DNA of 64,000 nucleotides from Flavobacterium sp. SH_e (lineage in GTDB: Bacteria > Bacteroidota > Bacteroidia > Flavobacteriales > Flavobacteriaceae), in assembly GCF_025717045.1 (NCBI RefSeq), contig NZ_JAOVZN010000008.1, positions 345,486-409,485 of the forward strand, in the 5' to 3' direction. Below are positions 8,885 through 19,200 of the stretch, piece by piece (the first letter of the stretch is position 1; each line of letters begins with the position of its first letter). Both the position numbers and the translations under genes were made by a program. The notes beneath the pieces are model-generated. The model made no database searches and was not told the origin of the DNA. It saw nothing but the letters and a program-made list of their open reading frames with translations.

Positions 8885-10396
8885 ATGAAAAAATATACAA
8901 TCTTATTACTTTTACTTACCGCTGGGACACAGTTTTCGTGTAACCAAGATCTTGATCCTACGGTATATAGCAGTTTGACTAATACCAATGGGTATCAAAC
9001 AAAGTCAGATGCTATTGCGTCCATAAATTCTATTTATGGTAGGCTAAAAGGACCATCTGTAGGCGATAACTTTTCGTATTGGGCTACAAGACACTTTGCT
9101 CTGACAGATATTGCTACCGATTTAGGACATTGTCAATACGGAGGAGATCCAGGACAATTATCTTTAGGAACTTGGAGTTCTACAAATGGATTGCTTGCCG
9201 AAGACTGGAACGCAATGTATAAATTGATCGCAAATGCAAACAATGCAATTTTCAACATAACACCAATGGGCGGAATTACAGCTGCAGAAAAAGCACAATT
9301 TATTGCTGAAGCTAAATTCTTAAGATGTTCTGCTTATATGGATTTGACCGATTCTTGGGGACCTGTTATTTTAATTACCGAAGCGAACTTAGGAAATCCA
9401 GGATATTTAGATCAGACTCCGCCATCTTCTGTTGAAGAAATCGACGCTTTCATTATCAAAGAATTGACTGAAGCTGCTGATGTATTGCCGGTTAATTATG
9501 AAAACAACGAAATTTATGGTACAAACGATGTAGGCCGTGCAACAAAAGGTGCAGCTCTTACTTTACTAGCAAAACTTTATATGAGAAGCCACGATTGGCA
9601 AAAAGTAGTGACTTTGACAAAACAAGTAATGGATTTAAACCAATACAGCCTTTACCCTTCTTATTTAGGTTTGTTTAAAGAAAGTAACAAATGGTGCAGC
9701 GAAAATATTTTTTCTTCGTTAAGTGATGCTAACACAAATGGAACTGAGTTACTAAATCATTTTGGACCAATCGATCATCCAGTTGTACAAAACAGATGGC
9801 AGTACTATACTGTAAACTGGGATTTCTACAATACTTTTGGAGATGAAGATGAGAGAAAACAATGTTTCTTCCCAGAATTTATGGGAACAGATGGTTTACT
9901 TCACAAACAAGCACCATCATTAGGAGCTGAACCGCCAGAAGGAGAATTTTATATGCCAGACGTTTCTACTAAAAAATACGCTGATGACGAGACAACAACT
10001 TATTATGATGGTCACAGTGTAAACATTCTTCGTTATGCAGATGTATTGTTGAGCAGAGCTGAAGCATTAAACGAAATTAGCGGTCCAACAAGTGAGGCTA
10101 TCGATCTTATCAACAGAGTAAAAGCGAGATCTCATGCAAAATTATTGGTTTTGGCAGGTCAGACTCAAGAAACTTTGAGAGATGCCATTTTACAGGAAAG
10201 AGGCTGGGAATTTTTCTACGAAGGAAAACGTCGTCAAGATTTGATTAGAATGAACAAATATGATGTTTTAGTAAATGCATATCATCTTAGAGTTGGTGAA
10301 GCCGCTTTAGTGAAAATGCCACAAAACAAATATTATACTTATCCGCAGAGTCAGGTTAACCTTAATCCGAAATTGAGTAACGCCGATAGACAATAA
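8885..10396 (+). CDS. SusD/RagB-family surface glycan-binding lipoprotein
   Basis: Surface lipoprotein of 503 residues that caps the SusC barrel. It begins MKKYTILLLLLTAG and has the lipobox QFSC, so it would be lipidated on Cys. TPR-like helices of the SusD fold are visible (NAMYKLIANANNAIFNI, KAQFIAEAKFLRCSAYMDL), as is the C-terminal RLKxRS/LxxERxxE-like segment (INRVKARSHA, ILQERGWEFFYEGKRRQDL). An upstream in-frame ATG at 8855 gives ten extra residues before the signal peptide and is less likely. It is 36 bases from susC and cotranscribed with it. Confidence 0.94.
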   Translation: MKKYTILLLLLTAGTQFSCNQDLDPTVYSSLTNTNGYQTKSDAIASINSIYGRLKGPSVGDNFSYWATRHFALTDIATDLGHCQYGGDPGQLSLGTWSSTNGLLAEDWNAMYKLIANANNAIFNITPMGGITAAEKAQFIAEAKFLRCSAYMDLTDSWGPVILITEANLGNPGYLDQTPPSSVEEIDAFIIKELTEAADVLPVNYENNEIYGTNDVGRATKGAALTLLAKLYMRSHDWQKVVTLTKQVMDLNQYSLYPSYLGLFKESNKWCSENIFSSLSDANTNGTELLNHFGPIDHPVVQNRWQYYTVNWDFYNTFGDEDERKQCFFPEFMGTDGLLHKQAPSLGAEPPEGEFYMPDVSTKKYADDETTTYYDGHSVNILRYADVLLSRAEALNEISGPTSEAIDLINRVKARSHAKLLVLAGQTQETLRDAILQERGWEFFYEGKRRQDLIRMNKYDVLVNAYHLRVGEAALVKMPQNKYYTYPQSQVNLNPKLSNADRQ

Positions 10397-10402
10397 AAAT
10401 CC

Positions 10403-10446
10403 AAAATCAAGAATAGACAGTTAAATGTCTGTCTATTCTTGATTTT
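10403..10446 (+). terminator. Strong hairpin after susD
   Basis: Perfect 18 bp stem (10403-10420 with 10429-10446), loop of 8 nt, ending in a short T run. It probably ends or attenuates the susCD transcript, so that the enzymes downstream are made at a lower level. It could also protect the susCD mRNA 3' end. Confidence 0.8.
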
Positions 10447-10491
10447 TAATACGAATAAGGTACTTTCTGTTTCACAAAAGAAGCTTTTGAA

Positions 10492-11898
10492 ATGATTAAA
10501 AAATTAATACAAAAAGGAAGTTTTATTTTAGTCCTGCTAGCAATGGCAAGCTGTTCTAAAAATCAAGGTATCTCAAATATCAATATTGGAATTCATGGCA
10601 ACAACGAATTGAAAATTCAAATCGATGTTACTACGAATGACCAGACTCAGGTATACGCAGAATATTGGTCAGACAAAAAAGGAAAGAATAGTAAAATCAC
10701 AACTCCTATTTCAAAATCTGGACAAAAACATTCTTTGGTACTTTGCAATATTACACCAGAAACCAGTTATAGCTATCAATTGTTTACAGTTCAGGACGGC
10801 GAAAAAAAGCCAAGTAAAATTTATACGTTTAAATCAAGAAAACTTCCAGAATGGCTTCAAAAACAATTCAAAGCCAATTGCCCAAAACCTGAATTACTTC
10901 CGCAAAACTTTAAAAAAGGTTTTATGCTTTTAGCGAAAAGAGAAACTCCAGGAACGGCTTATATTGTTGATTACAAAGGAAATTTAAGATGGTATCATAC
11001 GCTTGAAGGAACTGGTTTTAAAGTTCCTCATTTCACAAAAGAACAAACCATTCTTTCTATTTTAGGTACAAATGACGAACCGACAAGTTACGGAAGCGAG
11101 ATTTTAGAAATCAATCTTCAAGGCGATACTTTAATACATATTAAAAAAGGGCAAGGCGATTTAAAACAAGTTATTCATCATGAAATTATTAAAAAATCGG
11201 CAAACGAAATTGTTACTATAACTGTCGATCAAAAAATAATGGATTTGACTTCTATTGGAGGAAAAAAACAAGATACAATCAACGGAGACGGAATTCTGAT
11301 TTTAGATAAAAAAGGAAAACAGCTTTGGAAATGGAGTGTTTTCGACGACTTAGATCCTTTAAAAGACAAAGATTTACTGAAAAACAAAAAAGATTGGACA
11401 CACGCCAACAGTTTGAATTATGATACAGACGGAAACTTTCTAATCTCTTTCTACAACAATGGTCAGATTTGGAAAGTAAATGCAAAAACTGGAAAAGTGA
11501 TGTGGAAATTAGGAAAAGGCGGAAACATGAAAATGACGCCAGAAAGTAATTTCTCTCAGGCGCACGCAGCACATATCGATCAAGAAGGAAGTTTACTGTT
11601 TTTTGACAATGGTGTCGATATAAAACAATCTTCCGTTTTTGCTCTAAAAGTTGATGAAAAATCAAATTCAGTAAAACTGGATTTTCATATAAAATTGCCA
11701 AAAGAAATTTACAACGACAGAATGGGAAGTGCTTATATGATTGATAAAGATGCCATTTTAGTCTGTTGTTCAAAAAGACATATTACGGTTTTAACGAATA
11801 AAAAAGGGGTGCTTTTATGGGCTTTAGAATCTGAAATTCCACCATACAGAACAATCTTTATTCCTGAAGAAAAACTAAAACCTTTTCTTCTAAATTAG
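10492..11898 (+). CDS. Arylsulfotransferase (ASST)-like beta-propeller lipoprotein
   Basis: Secreted lipoprotein of 468 residues with lipobox MASC (Cys21). A fibronectin-like N-terminal domain (about 28-115) precedes a beta-propeller resembling PF05935-type arylsulfate sulfotransferases, which move sulfate between phenolic compounds via a histidine. Candidate active-site positions are HHE (229-231), DWTHANS (301-307) and SQAHAAH (355-361). Repeated blades show as DYKGNLRWYHT, DKKGKQLWKWSV, NAKTGKVMWKLG and TNKKGVLLWAL. It follows the susD hairpin and precedes a cytochrome gene. The propeller assignment is firm, but true sulfotransferase activity is uncertain. A lyase or binding role on a propeller scaffold is possible. 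Confidence 0.75.
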   Translation: MIKKLIQKGSFILVLLAMASCSKNQGISNINIGIHGNNELKIQIDVTTNDQTQVYAEYWSDKKGKNSKITTPISKSGQKHSLVLCNITPETSYSYQLFTVQDGEKKPSKIYTFKSRKLPEWLQKQFKANCPKPELLPQNFKKGFMLLAKRETPGTAYIVDYKGNLRWYHTLEGTGFKVPHFTKEQTILSILGTNDEPTSYGSEILEINLQGDTLIHIKKGQGDLKQVIHHEIIKKSANEIVTITVDQKIMDLTSIGGKKQDTINGDGILILDKKGKQLWKWSVFDDLDPLKDKDLLKNKKDWTHANSLNYDTDGNFLISFYNNGQIWKVNAKTGKVMWKLGKGGNMKMTPESNFSQAHAAHIDQEGSLLFFDNGVDIKQSSVFALKVDEKSNSVKLDFHIKLPKEIYNDRMGSAYMIDKDAILVCCSKRHITVLTNKKGVLLWALESEIPPYRTIFIPEEKLKPFLLN

Positions 11899-11930
11899 AA
11901 AAGTTGAAAGCATAAAAACTCAAAATAATA

Positions 11931-11957
11931 CCTAACAGGTTTTAAAAACCTGTTAGG
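11931..11957 (+). repeat. Palindrome CCTAACAGGTTTT..AACCTGTTAGG
   Basis: 27-base near-perfect palindrome between the ASST-like and cytochrome genes. A degenerate relative (CCTAACCGGTTTTAAAAACC) is at about 44858-44885. This fits a dispersed Flavobacterium intergenic repeat. It has no long T tract, so it is not an obvious terminator. Confidence 0.7.
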
Positions 11958-11972
11958 ATAAAAATTCTAATC

Positions 11973-12974
11973 ATGAAAAAAATAATTCTTATCGGACTTT
12001 TTTCAGCAATGCCAATTGTTGTTTTCAATTCTTGCACCAAATCAAATTCTCAAACTTTAGTTTCAACAGCGATTGAAGAAAAAGAAGATGAAGAAGGTTA
12101 TATTACTATTGATACTTCGGAAATTCCAGACGATCAATTTGGAGAATCGGTTCGTTACGGAAGAGAATTAATGATGAAAACGGCCTACTATATTGGCCCG
12201 AATGGGAAAAATGGAAAATATTTAGGAAATAAAATGAATTGCACGAACTGTCATCAAGATGCAGGAACAAAACCGCATGCATTCAATTTAATGTCTTCTC
12301 ATGATAATTATCCACAATATCGCGGGCGCGAAAACAAAGTGCTTACACTGGCAGAAAGAGTTAATAACTGCATTATGCGCCCGCATTCTGGAAAACCGCT
12401 TCCGTTGGACAGCAAAGAAATGGTCGCATTTTTATCTTATTTCAAATGGATTAGCAAATTTGTACCAAAAGATGGTAATTTTAAAGGAGCAAAAAATCTA
12501 GAAATCGAGTTTCCAGACGTTGCCGCAAGTCCAGAAAGAGGAAAAGTATTATTTGCAGAAAACTGTGCAAGATGCCACGGAAACAATGGCGAAGGAGTTT
12601 ACAATGCAGACAAATCGGGATATACTTATCCTCCACTTTGGGGCGAATATGGTTATCAGCCTGGTTCAAGCATGCACCGCGTGATCAAGCAGGCACAATG
12701 GCTAAAAAGCAATATGCCTTATGATAAAGTAACACTCGGAAAACCTTATTTAACAGATAAAGAAGCGCTTGACATTGCAGCATTTGTAAACGATGATTCA
12801 CAACATAAAAGACCAAATCCAAAAACGCTTGATTATCCAAATAAAATGGGCAAACCAATTGATTATTCTCACAGCCCATTTCAGGATAATTTTACTGAAG
12901 AACAGCACAAATACGGGCCTTACAAACCGATTATTGCTTATTGGAAAAAACAAGGATGGAAAGCCGTTTACTAA
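11973..12974 (+). CDS. TsdA-like dihaem c-type cytochrome lipoprotein
   Basis: Exported electron-transfer protein of 333 residues with lipobox FNSC (Cys21). Two haem c sites are seen: CTNCH (90-94) and CARCH (198-202). The block YRGRENKVLTLAERVNNC (116-133), with a conserved Cys at 133, resembles thiosulfate dehydrogenase/tetrathionate reductase TsdA, where such a Cys is the distal ligand of haem 1. Family knowledge therefore suggests thiosulfate or another sulfur/organic redox substrate. The gene lies in a glycan locus, 35 bases before the large glycosidase gene, which is unusual. An alternative role is electron acceptor for a periplasmic sugar oxidation. Confidence 0.82.
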   Translation: MKKIILIGLFSAMPIVVFNSCTKSNSQTLVSTAIEEKEDEEGYITIDTSEIPDDQFGESVRYGRELMMKTAYYIGPNGKNGKYLGNKMNCTNCHQDAGTKPHAFNLMSSHDNYPQYRGRENKVLTLAERVNNCIMRPHSGKPLPLDSKEMVAFLSYFKWISKFVPKDGNFKGAKNLEIEFPDVAASPERGKVLFAENCARCHGNNGEGVYNADKSGYTYPPLWGEYGYQPGSSMHRVIKQAQWLKSNMPYDKVTLGKPYLTDKEALDIAAFVNDDSQHKRPNPKTLDYPNKMGKPIDYSHSPFQDNFTEEQHKYGPYKPIIAYWKKQGWKAVY

Positions 12975-13009
12975 ATTCAAAATATACTATTTAACCTGAT
13001 TATAATACA

Positions 13010-16009
13010 ATGAAACTAAACCTCAACAACACAAAGCTTTTAAACAGAATACTGATAATGTGTTTGGTCACGATCAGCATTCCTCTAACTGCACAAATAA
13101 AATATTCAGACGGAAACGACAGTTGGAATCCGAATCAATTAGGAAATCACCGTGCTGTAATTGCCTTTTCTGGTATAGGAAATATTGCTAAAACGACTAT
13201 TGAATGGCGAAGAAGAGACACAAATCCAGAACTTAAAAAAATTATCGTACAAGATGCGTCTGGAAAAGAAATTCAGAACATAAAAACCGAAAATATCAAT
13301 AGAGAAAATGGAACTATTTTCTTTGAACCAATTTCTGGCAAAGGAACATACTACGTTTATTATATGCCTTATGTTGATGAAGGAACAGCAAATTACCCAA
13401 AAGGAATTTATCAGAAACCTGAAGACAAAGCCGATGCAAAATGGGTTTCTAAAATAAAAACCAATTTAAAAGACAATTGTTCGGTTACCGAAATTCAGAG
13501 TGTAAATGCTTTCAATAGTTTCTATCCGATGGAAGTGATTGCAACGGCTTCTGAAACTTCAGCTCTTGTTGCAAAAAACAGCGGAAATTCTTTCTTAGTT
13601 TTCCCAGAAGACAGAGAACATTCAATCAAATTAAAATCAGATTTGCCACAAAGATGGATTCAGAAAGGTATTCAAAACAGTTTTTCTGATACGGCAATGA
13701 AAGGTGAATATTTAGCTTTTCAATTGGGAGTTTATGCACTTGAAGATTTAAAGAATGTAAAAGTTACTTTCACAAATTTAGTTGGTCCAACTGGTTCAAT
13801 TGATGCGAAAGATATAAACTGTATCAATACAGACGGAACAAGATATGACGGTTCTCCTTTCACCAATACCGTTTCGGTTTCAAAAGGAAAAATTCAAGCA
13901 ATGTGGTGCGGAATTGACGTTCCTCAAACTGCAGCCGCGGGAATTTACAAAGGAAAAGCGACTGTTTCCGCTGATGGAAAATCAAAAGAAATCGAACTTC
14001 AAATTACAGTAAGCAATGAAGCGACTAAAAACGGAGGCATTGACAGTCCAGAAAAAATGACGCGTTTAAAATGGTTGAATTCTACATTAGCTCAGGAAAA
14101 TACGGTTATTGCTCCTTATACTCCACTTGTTGTAAAAGATACAGAAATTTCTTTATTAGGAAGAAAATTGACTTTGGCTCCAAACGGATTTCCAGCTCAG
14201 ATTCAAACTTATTTCACTCCAGAAATGACTTCTGTAACAACCAAAGCAAATGATATTTTAAGTTCGCCAATTGATTTTCATTTTGTTGATGCTTCTGGAA
14301 AAGAAGTGCAATGGAAAAATAGCGGTGTAAAATTCACTAAAAAAGAAGCTGGAACGGTTTCTTGGGAAAGTACTTCGACTACAAAATCGGTTCAAATGGA
14401 TGTGAATGCTTCTGTCGAATTTGATGGTTTTGTACATTATACGGTTAAAGTTACAGCTCTTGAAGATGTTTCTTTCAATGACATTAATTTCCAAATGCCA
14501 ATGCAACCAACTTCTGCAAAATACATGATGGGATTGGGTCAAAAAGGTGGAGATCGTCCTGCAACTTTCGATTGGAAATGGGACGTTGCTCATAAAAATC
14601 AAGACGGTGCGTGGATTGGTGCTGTAAACTCTGGATTGCAGTTTTCTTTGAGAGATGAAAAATATAGCCGTCCGTTAAACACAAATTTCTATTTACAAAA
14701 ACCTTTATTGTTGCCAACTTCTTGGGGTAACGAAAATAAAGGAGGAATTACCATTACGCCAAATCAAAAATCGGTTGTAGTAAATGCGTATAGCGGCGCT
14801 AGAACAATGAAAAAGGGAGATGTTTTATACTATAACTTCAACTTGTTAATTACACCATTCCATACAATCAATACCGATTTTCAATGGGATACTAAGTTTT
14901 ACCACAAATACAGTCCGATCGATTCAATCGCAAAAACTGGTGCAACGGTAATCAATATTCATCATGCAAATGCAATCAATCCGTATATCAATTATCCTTT
15001 TATCGAATTTAAAAAGATGAAAACGTATATCGATGAAGCGCACGAAAAAGGATTAAAAGTAAAAATCTACAATACAGTTAGAGAGGTTTCAAACAAAGCT
15101 TATGAGACTTTCGCTTTAAGAAGTTTAGGTCACGAAATTTATTCTCCAGGAAAAGGAGGCGGATTCTCTTGGTTGCAAGAACATGTTGGAGACGATTATA
15201 TCGCAGCTTGGTTTGTTCCTGAAATTAAAGATGCTGCAATCGTAAACAGCGGTATGAACCGTTGGCATAATTATTATGTGGAAGGAATGAATTGGCTGAC
15301 TCAAAATGTTGGTATTGATGGAATTTATCTTGACGACGTTGCTTTTGACAGAATCACGATGAAACGTATCAAAAGAGTTTTAACGAAAGACGGACATCCT
15401 GGAATTATCGATTTACACAGTGCAAATCAATACAACAAAAGCGACGGATTTAACAATAGTGCCAATTTATACATGGAGCACTTTCCGTACATCAATAAAT
15501 TATGGTTTGGAGAATATTTTGATTATCAAAAAAATCAGCCTGACTTTTTCTTGACCGAAGTAAGCGGAATTCCGTTTGGTTTAATGGGCGAAATGCTTCA
15601 AGATGGTGGAAATCCGTGGAGAGGAATGGTTTACGGAATGACAAACAGATTACCTTGGAGCGACGGTGCTGACCCAAGAAACATCTGGAAACTTTGGGAT
15701 TCTTTCGGAATTAAAGGTTCTGAAATGATTGGATATTGGAGCGAAAACTGTCCTGTAAAAACAAACAATGACAAAGTTTTGGCAACTGTTTACAAAAAGA
15801 ACGGAACAGCTTTAATTTCAATCGCAAGCTGGGCAGATGCTGATGTAAATGTGAAACTAAATATCGACTGGAAAAAACTAGGAATCAATCCTGCAAAAGC
15901 TACGATTACAGCTCCTGAAGTGACCAATTTCCAATCAGCAAAAACGTTCACAGCAAAAGACGAAATACCCGTTTCTAAAGGAAAAGGCTGGTTGTTGATT
16001 GTGAAGTAA
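13010..16009 (+). CDS. Secreted glycoside hydrolase-like protein (GH123/DUF6067-like)
   Basis: Secreted protein of 999 residues with a signal peptide ending near IPLTAQ. The architecture suggests N-terminal beta-sandwich domains (to about 620) and a TIM-barrel-like catalytic part. In the barrel, strands such as HEKGLKVKIYNTV and GIDGIYLDDVAFDR (768-781) carry acidic residues at strand ends, and a C-terminal beta domain follows. The layout recalls GH123/DUF6067 proteins, a family that includes beta-N-acetylgalactosaminidases. I do not see the adjacent Asp-Glu pair of characterised GH123 enzymes; D775, D776 and D780 are the best acid candidates. No experimental activity can be assigned. Confidence 0.7.
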   Translation: MKLNLNNTKLLNRILIMCLVTISIPLTAQIKYSDGNDSWNPNQLGNHRAVIAFSGIGNIAKTTIEWRRRDTNPELKKIIVQDASGKEIQNIKTENINRENGTIFFEPISGKGTYYVYYMPYVDEGTANYPKGIYQKPEDKADAKWVSKIKTNLKDNCSVTEIQSVNAFNSFYPMEVIATASETSALVAKNSGNSFLVFPEDREHSIKLKSDLPQRWIQKGIQNSFSDTAMKGEYLAFQLGVYALEDLKNVKVTFTNLVGPTGSIDAKDINCINTDGTRYDGSPFTNTVSVSKGKIQAMWCGIDVPQTAAAGIYKGKATVSADGKSKEIELQITVSNEATKNGGIDSPEKMTRLKWLNSTLAQENTVIAPYTPLVVKDTEISLLGRKLTLAPNGFPAQIQTYFTPEMTSVTTKANDILSSPIDFHFVDASGKEVQWKNSGVKFTKKEAGTVSWESTSTTKSVQMDVNASVEFDGFVHYTVKVTALEDVSFNDINFQMPMQPTSAKYMMGLGQKGGDRPATFDWKWDVAHKNQDGAWIGAVNSGLQFSLRDEKYSRPLNTNFYLQKPLLLPTSWGNENKGGITITPNQKSVVVNAYSGARTMKKGDVLYYNFNLLITPFHTINTDFQWDTKFYHKYSPIDSIAKTGATVINIHHANAINPYINYPFIEFKKMKTYIDEAHEKGLKVKIYNTVREVSNKAYETFALRSLGHEIYSPGKGGGFSWLQEHVGDDYIAAWFVPEIKDAAIVNSGMNRWHNYYVEGMNWLTQNVGIDGIYLDDVAFDRITMKRIKRVLTKDGHPGIIDLHSANQYNKSDGFNNSANLYMEHFPYINKLWFGEYFDYQKNQPDFFLTEVSGIPFGLMGEMLQDGGNPWRGMVYGMTNRLPWSDGADPRNIWKLWDSFGIKGSEMIGYWSENCPVKTNNDKVLATVYKKNGTALISIASWADADVNVKLNIDWKKLGINPAKATITAPEVTNFQSAKTFTAKDEIPVSKGKGWLLIVK

Positions 16010-16029
16010 TCAACAATTGCCTCGTACTG

Positions 16030-16135
16030 TTTGTCATTTCGACGAAGGAGAAATCTCCACAAGTAGCTCGACAAAGATTGACGATATACTTTGCGGAGTT
16101 TCTCACGAAGATTTCTCCTTCGTCGAAATGACAAA
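16030..16135. repeat. Long inverted repeat, TGTCATTTCGACGAAGGAG family
   Basis: Perfect 27 bp arms (16030-16056 with 16109-16135) around a 52-base centre. Members of the same family with different arm sequence are at 53644-53747 and 63431-63523. It lies between two same-strand genes of the locus. It has no coding content and looks like a dispersed palindromic element. Confidence 0.88.
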
Positions 16136-16153
16136 AAAGCTTAAAAAAATAAT

Positions 16154-16230
16154 GCCACAGATTTCACAGATTAACACGGATTAATTTTTCAACAGATAAA
16201 AAAATCATTTTAATCTGTGCAATCTGTGGC
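16154..16230. repeat. Inverted repeat, GCCACAGATTTCACAGATTA family
   Basis: The left arm (about 16154-16175) and right arm (about 16208-16230, AATCTGTGCAATCTGTGGC) are imperfect reverse complements. This is a second repeat family in the same gap. A GTG inside its right arm makes a false early start for the next gene. Confidence 0.75.
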
Positions 16231-16264
16231 AAAAAAACAACCACAAATAACCAAGCTCTCCATC

Positions 16265-19200
16265 ATGAAATTTAGACCATTATTATCAATTCTACTCCTT
16301 GGAAGCCTCTTTGTCACCGCACAAAACAAACCAACCGTAAAAGAATACAAAAAAGTATTTACCACATATCCGTTCTCAGATCCAGATCCGATTCCGAAGC
16401 CTGATACCAAGTTTTATCCATATTTCCGTTTTGACGGATTTACTGATAAACCGATTCAGAAAGAATGGAAAGTAATCGAAATTGAAAACGATTATATCAA
16501 ACTGATGATCCTGCCAGAAATTGGCGGAAAAGTTTGGTCGGCTATAGAAAAATCTACAGGAAAAGACATTGTTTACAATAATCATGTGGTAAAATTTAGA
16601 GACATTGCCATGCGCGGACCATGGACAAGCGGCGGTGTTGAAGGTAATTACGGAATTATCGGCCACACGCCAAACTGCGCCACTCCCGTTGATTATAAAA
16701 TCATAAATCGAGAAGACGGAAGCATCAGCTGCGTGATTGGAGTTTTAGATTTATTGACAAGAACTTCTTGGAAATTAGACATCAATCTGCCAAAAGACAA
16801 GGCTTATTTTACTACAAATTCCTTTTGGTCAAACACAACCGAATTTGAACAGCCTTATTATACTTGGATGAATACGGGAATAAAAGCAGCTGAAAATCTG
16901 CAATTTATTTATCCGGGACAAACTTACATTGGCCATAACGGAGAATACAATTCGTGGCCAATTGACAAAGAAAACGGCAAAGATTTATCATTCTACAAAA
17001 ACAACAATTTTGGCGGTTATAAATCGTATCACGTATTCGGGAAATATGATGATTTCTTTGGCGGATATTATCACGATGAAGATTTCGGAATGGGAAGATA
17101 CGGCAATCACGATGATAAACCGGGCAAAAAAATCTGGATTTGGGGATTGTCTCAGCAAGGAATGATTTGGGAAAAATTATTGACCGATACTGACGGACAA
17201 TATGTAGAAGTTCAAAGCGGAAGATTGTTTAATCAAGCTAGCGAAGGCAGTAATCTTACGCCTTTCAAACAGCGCTCATTCGCGCCGTATCAAACGGACA
17301 CTTGGACCGAATATTGGTTTCCTGTAAAACACACAAAAGGTTTTGTGAAAGCCAATAATTATGGTTCTGTTAATATTAAAAACGAAAACGGCTGGCTGAA
17401 AATCTATTTTTCTCCGCTTCAAAAACTAAATGAAAAAATTGAAGTTTTTGAAAACGACAAAAAAGTGTATTCTAAAGATATTGCTTTAAATACGATGCAA
17501 ACTTTTAAAGACTCTATTCAGATAAAAGTTGATTCTAATAAATTGAAATTTGTTTTGGGCGAAAATAAACTGGTTTGGAATTCTGCTCCAGAAGATGGAA
17601 ATATCAATCGCCCTGTCGAAATTCCGAAGGATTTCGATCATAATTCGATTTACGGATTGTATCAGCAGGGGAAAAATTACATTAGTTTTAAAGATTATGT
17701 ACTTGCCGAAGAAAAATTAAATGCCTGTTTAAAATTAGATCCAAACTATGCTCCTGCCCTTTCTGCATTGGCTTCTTTACAAATTAGAAAATTAGATTTC
17801 AATGCAGCTGTAAATACGGCAAGTAAAGCTTTATCAATAGATACTTACGATGCTTCGGCGAATTATTTTTATGCTTTAGCGAATTTTCATTTAGGAAATA
17901 CTATCGATGCAAAAGACGGTTTTGATATTGCTGCTGCAAGCGTTGAATTTAGAAGTCCTGCTTATACCGCTTTAAGCAAAATTTACTTATTAGAAAATGA
18001 TTTGCCAAAAGCGGTCGAATATGCCGAGAAAAGCTTAATCTATAATCAATATAATATCGAAGGTTTACAGGTTTTAGCGGTTTTATATCGTCTTCAAAAT
18101 AATTCAGATAAAGCAAATTCGGTTTTAAAAACCATTACAAAATTGGATCCGCTGAATCATTTTGCTGATTTTGAAAAATACCTTTGGAACAATTCAAACG
18201 ATTCAAAAAATGCTTTTACTTCTGTTATTCAAAACGAAATGCCAGAACAGACTTTTCTTGAATTAGGAATTTACTACAATAATTTAAGCCGAAAAGAAGA
18301 AGCTCTGAAAGTCTTTTCTATCGCAGAACCAAGCGCTGAAATTATCTATTGGAAAGCTTTCTTAGAAAATAAGCCAGTTGATGTAAGCAAAATCAAACCT
18401 GGAACTAGTTTTCCTTTCAGAAATGAAACCGCAGAAATTTTGAAATCATTAATTAAAACAAACGATCAATACCAATTAAAATATCATTTAGGCTTAATTG
18501 AATGGAATCGTAACAGTATTTCAGAAGCAAAAGAATTGTTTTCTCAATGCGGAACAAAACCAAATGATCCTGCATTTTATGGAGCTAAAGCATCCTTGTT
18601 TAAAGACGATGCTTCACTAGTATTGGCAAGCCTTCAGCAAGCCATAAAATTGGATCCGCAAGGTTGGAGATACCATAAAATGCTGGCAGAACATTACATC
18701 GCTCAAAAACAATTTGATAAAGCGCTTACAACAGCTGAATCTTTCTATAAAAAACATCAAGACAATTATTTGATTGGAATGCTTTACGCTAAAACTTTAT
18801 TGCTAAATAAAAAATACCGTGAAGCTGATTCGTTCTTAACCAAATTGCAGATTCTTCCGTTTGAAGGCGCAACAGCAGGAAGGCAACTATATCACGAAGC
18901 GAAATTGATGCAGGCTTTGGCTGAAATGAAGAGCAAAAATTATAAAAAAGCACTACAATTTATTGCCGATGCCAAACTGTTTCCAGAGAATTTAGGCGTT
19001 GGAAAACCGTATGACGAAAATATCGATGAAAGATTAGAAAACTGGTTAGATTATCAATGTTATAACAGCCTTGGAAATAAAGAAATGGCTTCTAAATCTT
19101 TAGATAAAATCGTCGCTTTCCATCCTGTAGTGGATAATACGGTTATGAACTTCCTTCCGGCAAATAACCTTGTTTCGGCTTGGGCTATCGAAAAAACTTC

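Noticed and set aside
11279..11773. 164-codon open frame antisense to the ASST-like gene
   Set aside because: Shadow of a confident gene; low-complexity protein without domain features.
16217..16264. GTG start for the DUF5107 gene
   Set aside because: It lies in a repeat arm and would place 16 residues before a good signal peptide.
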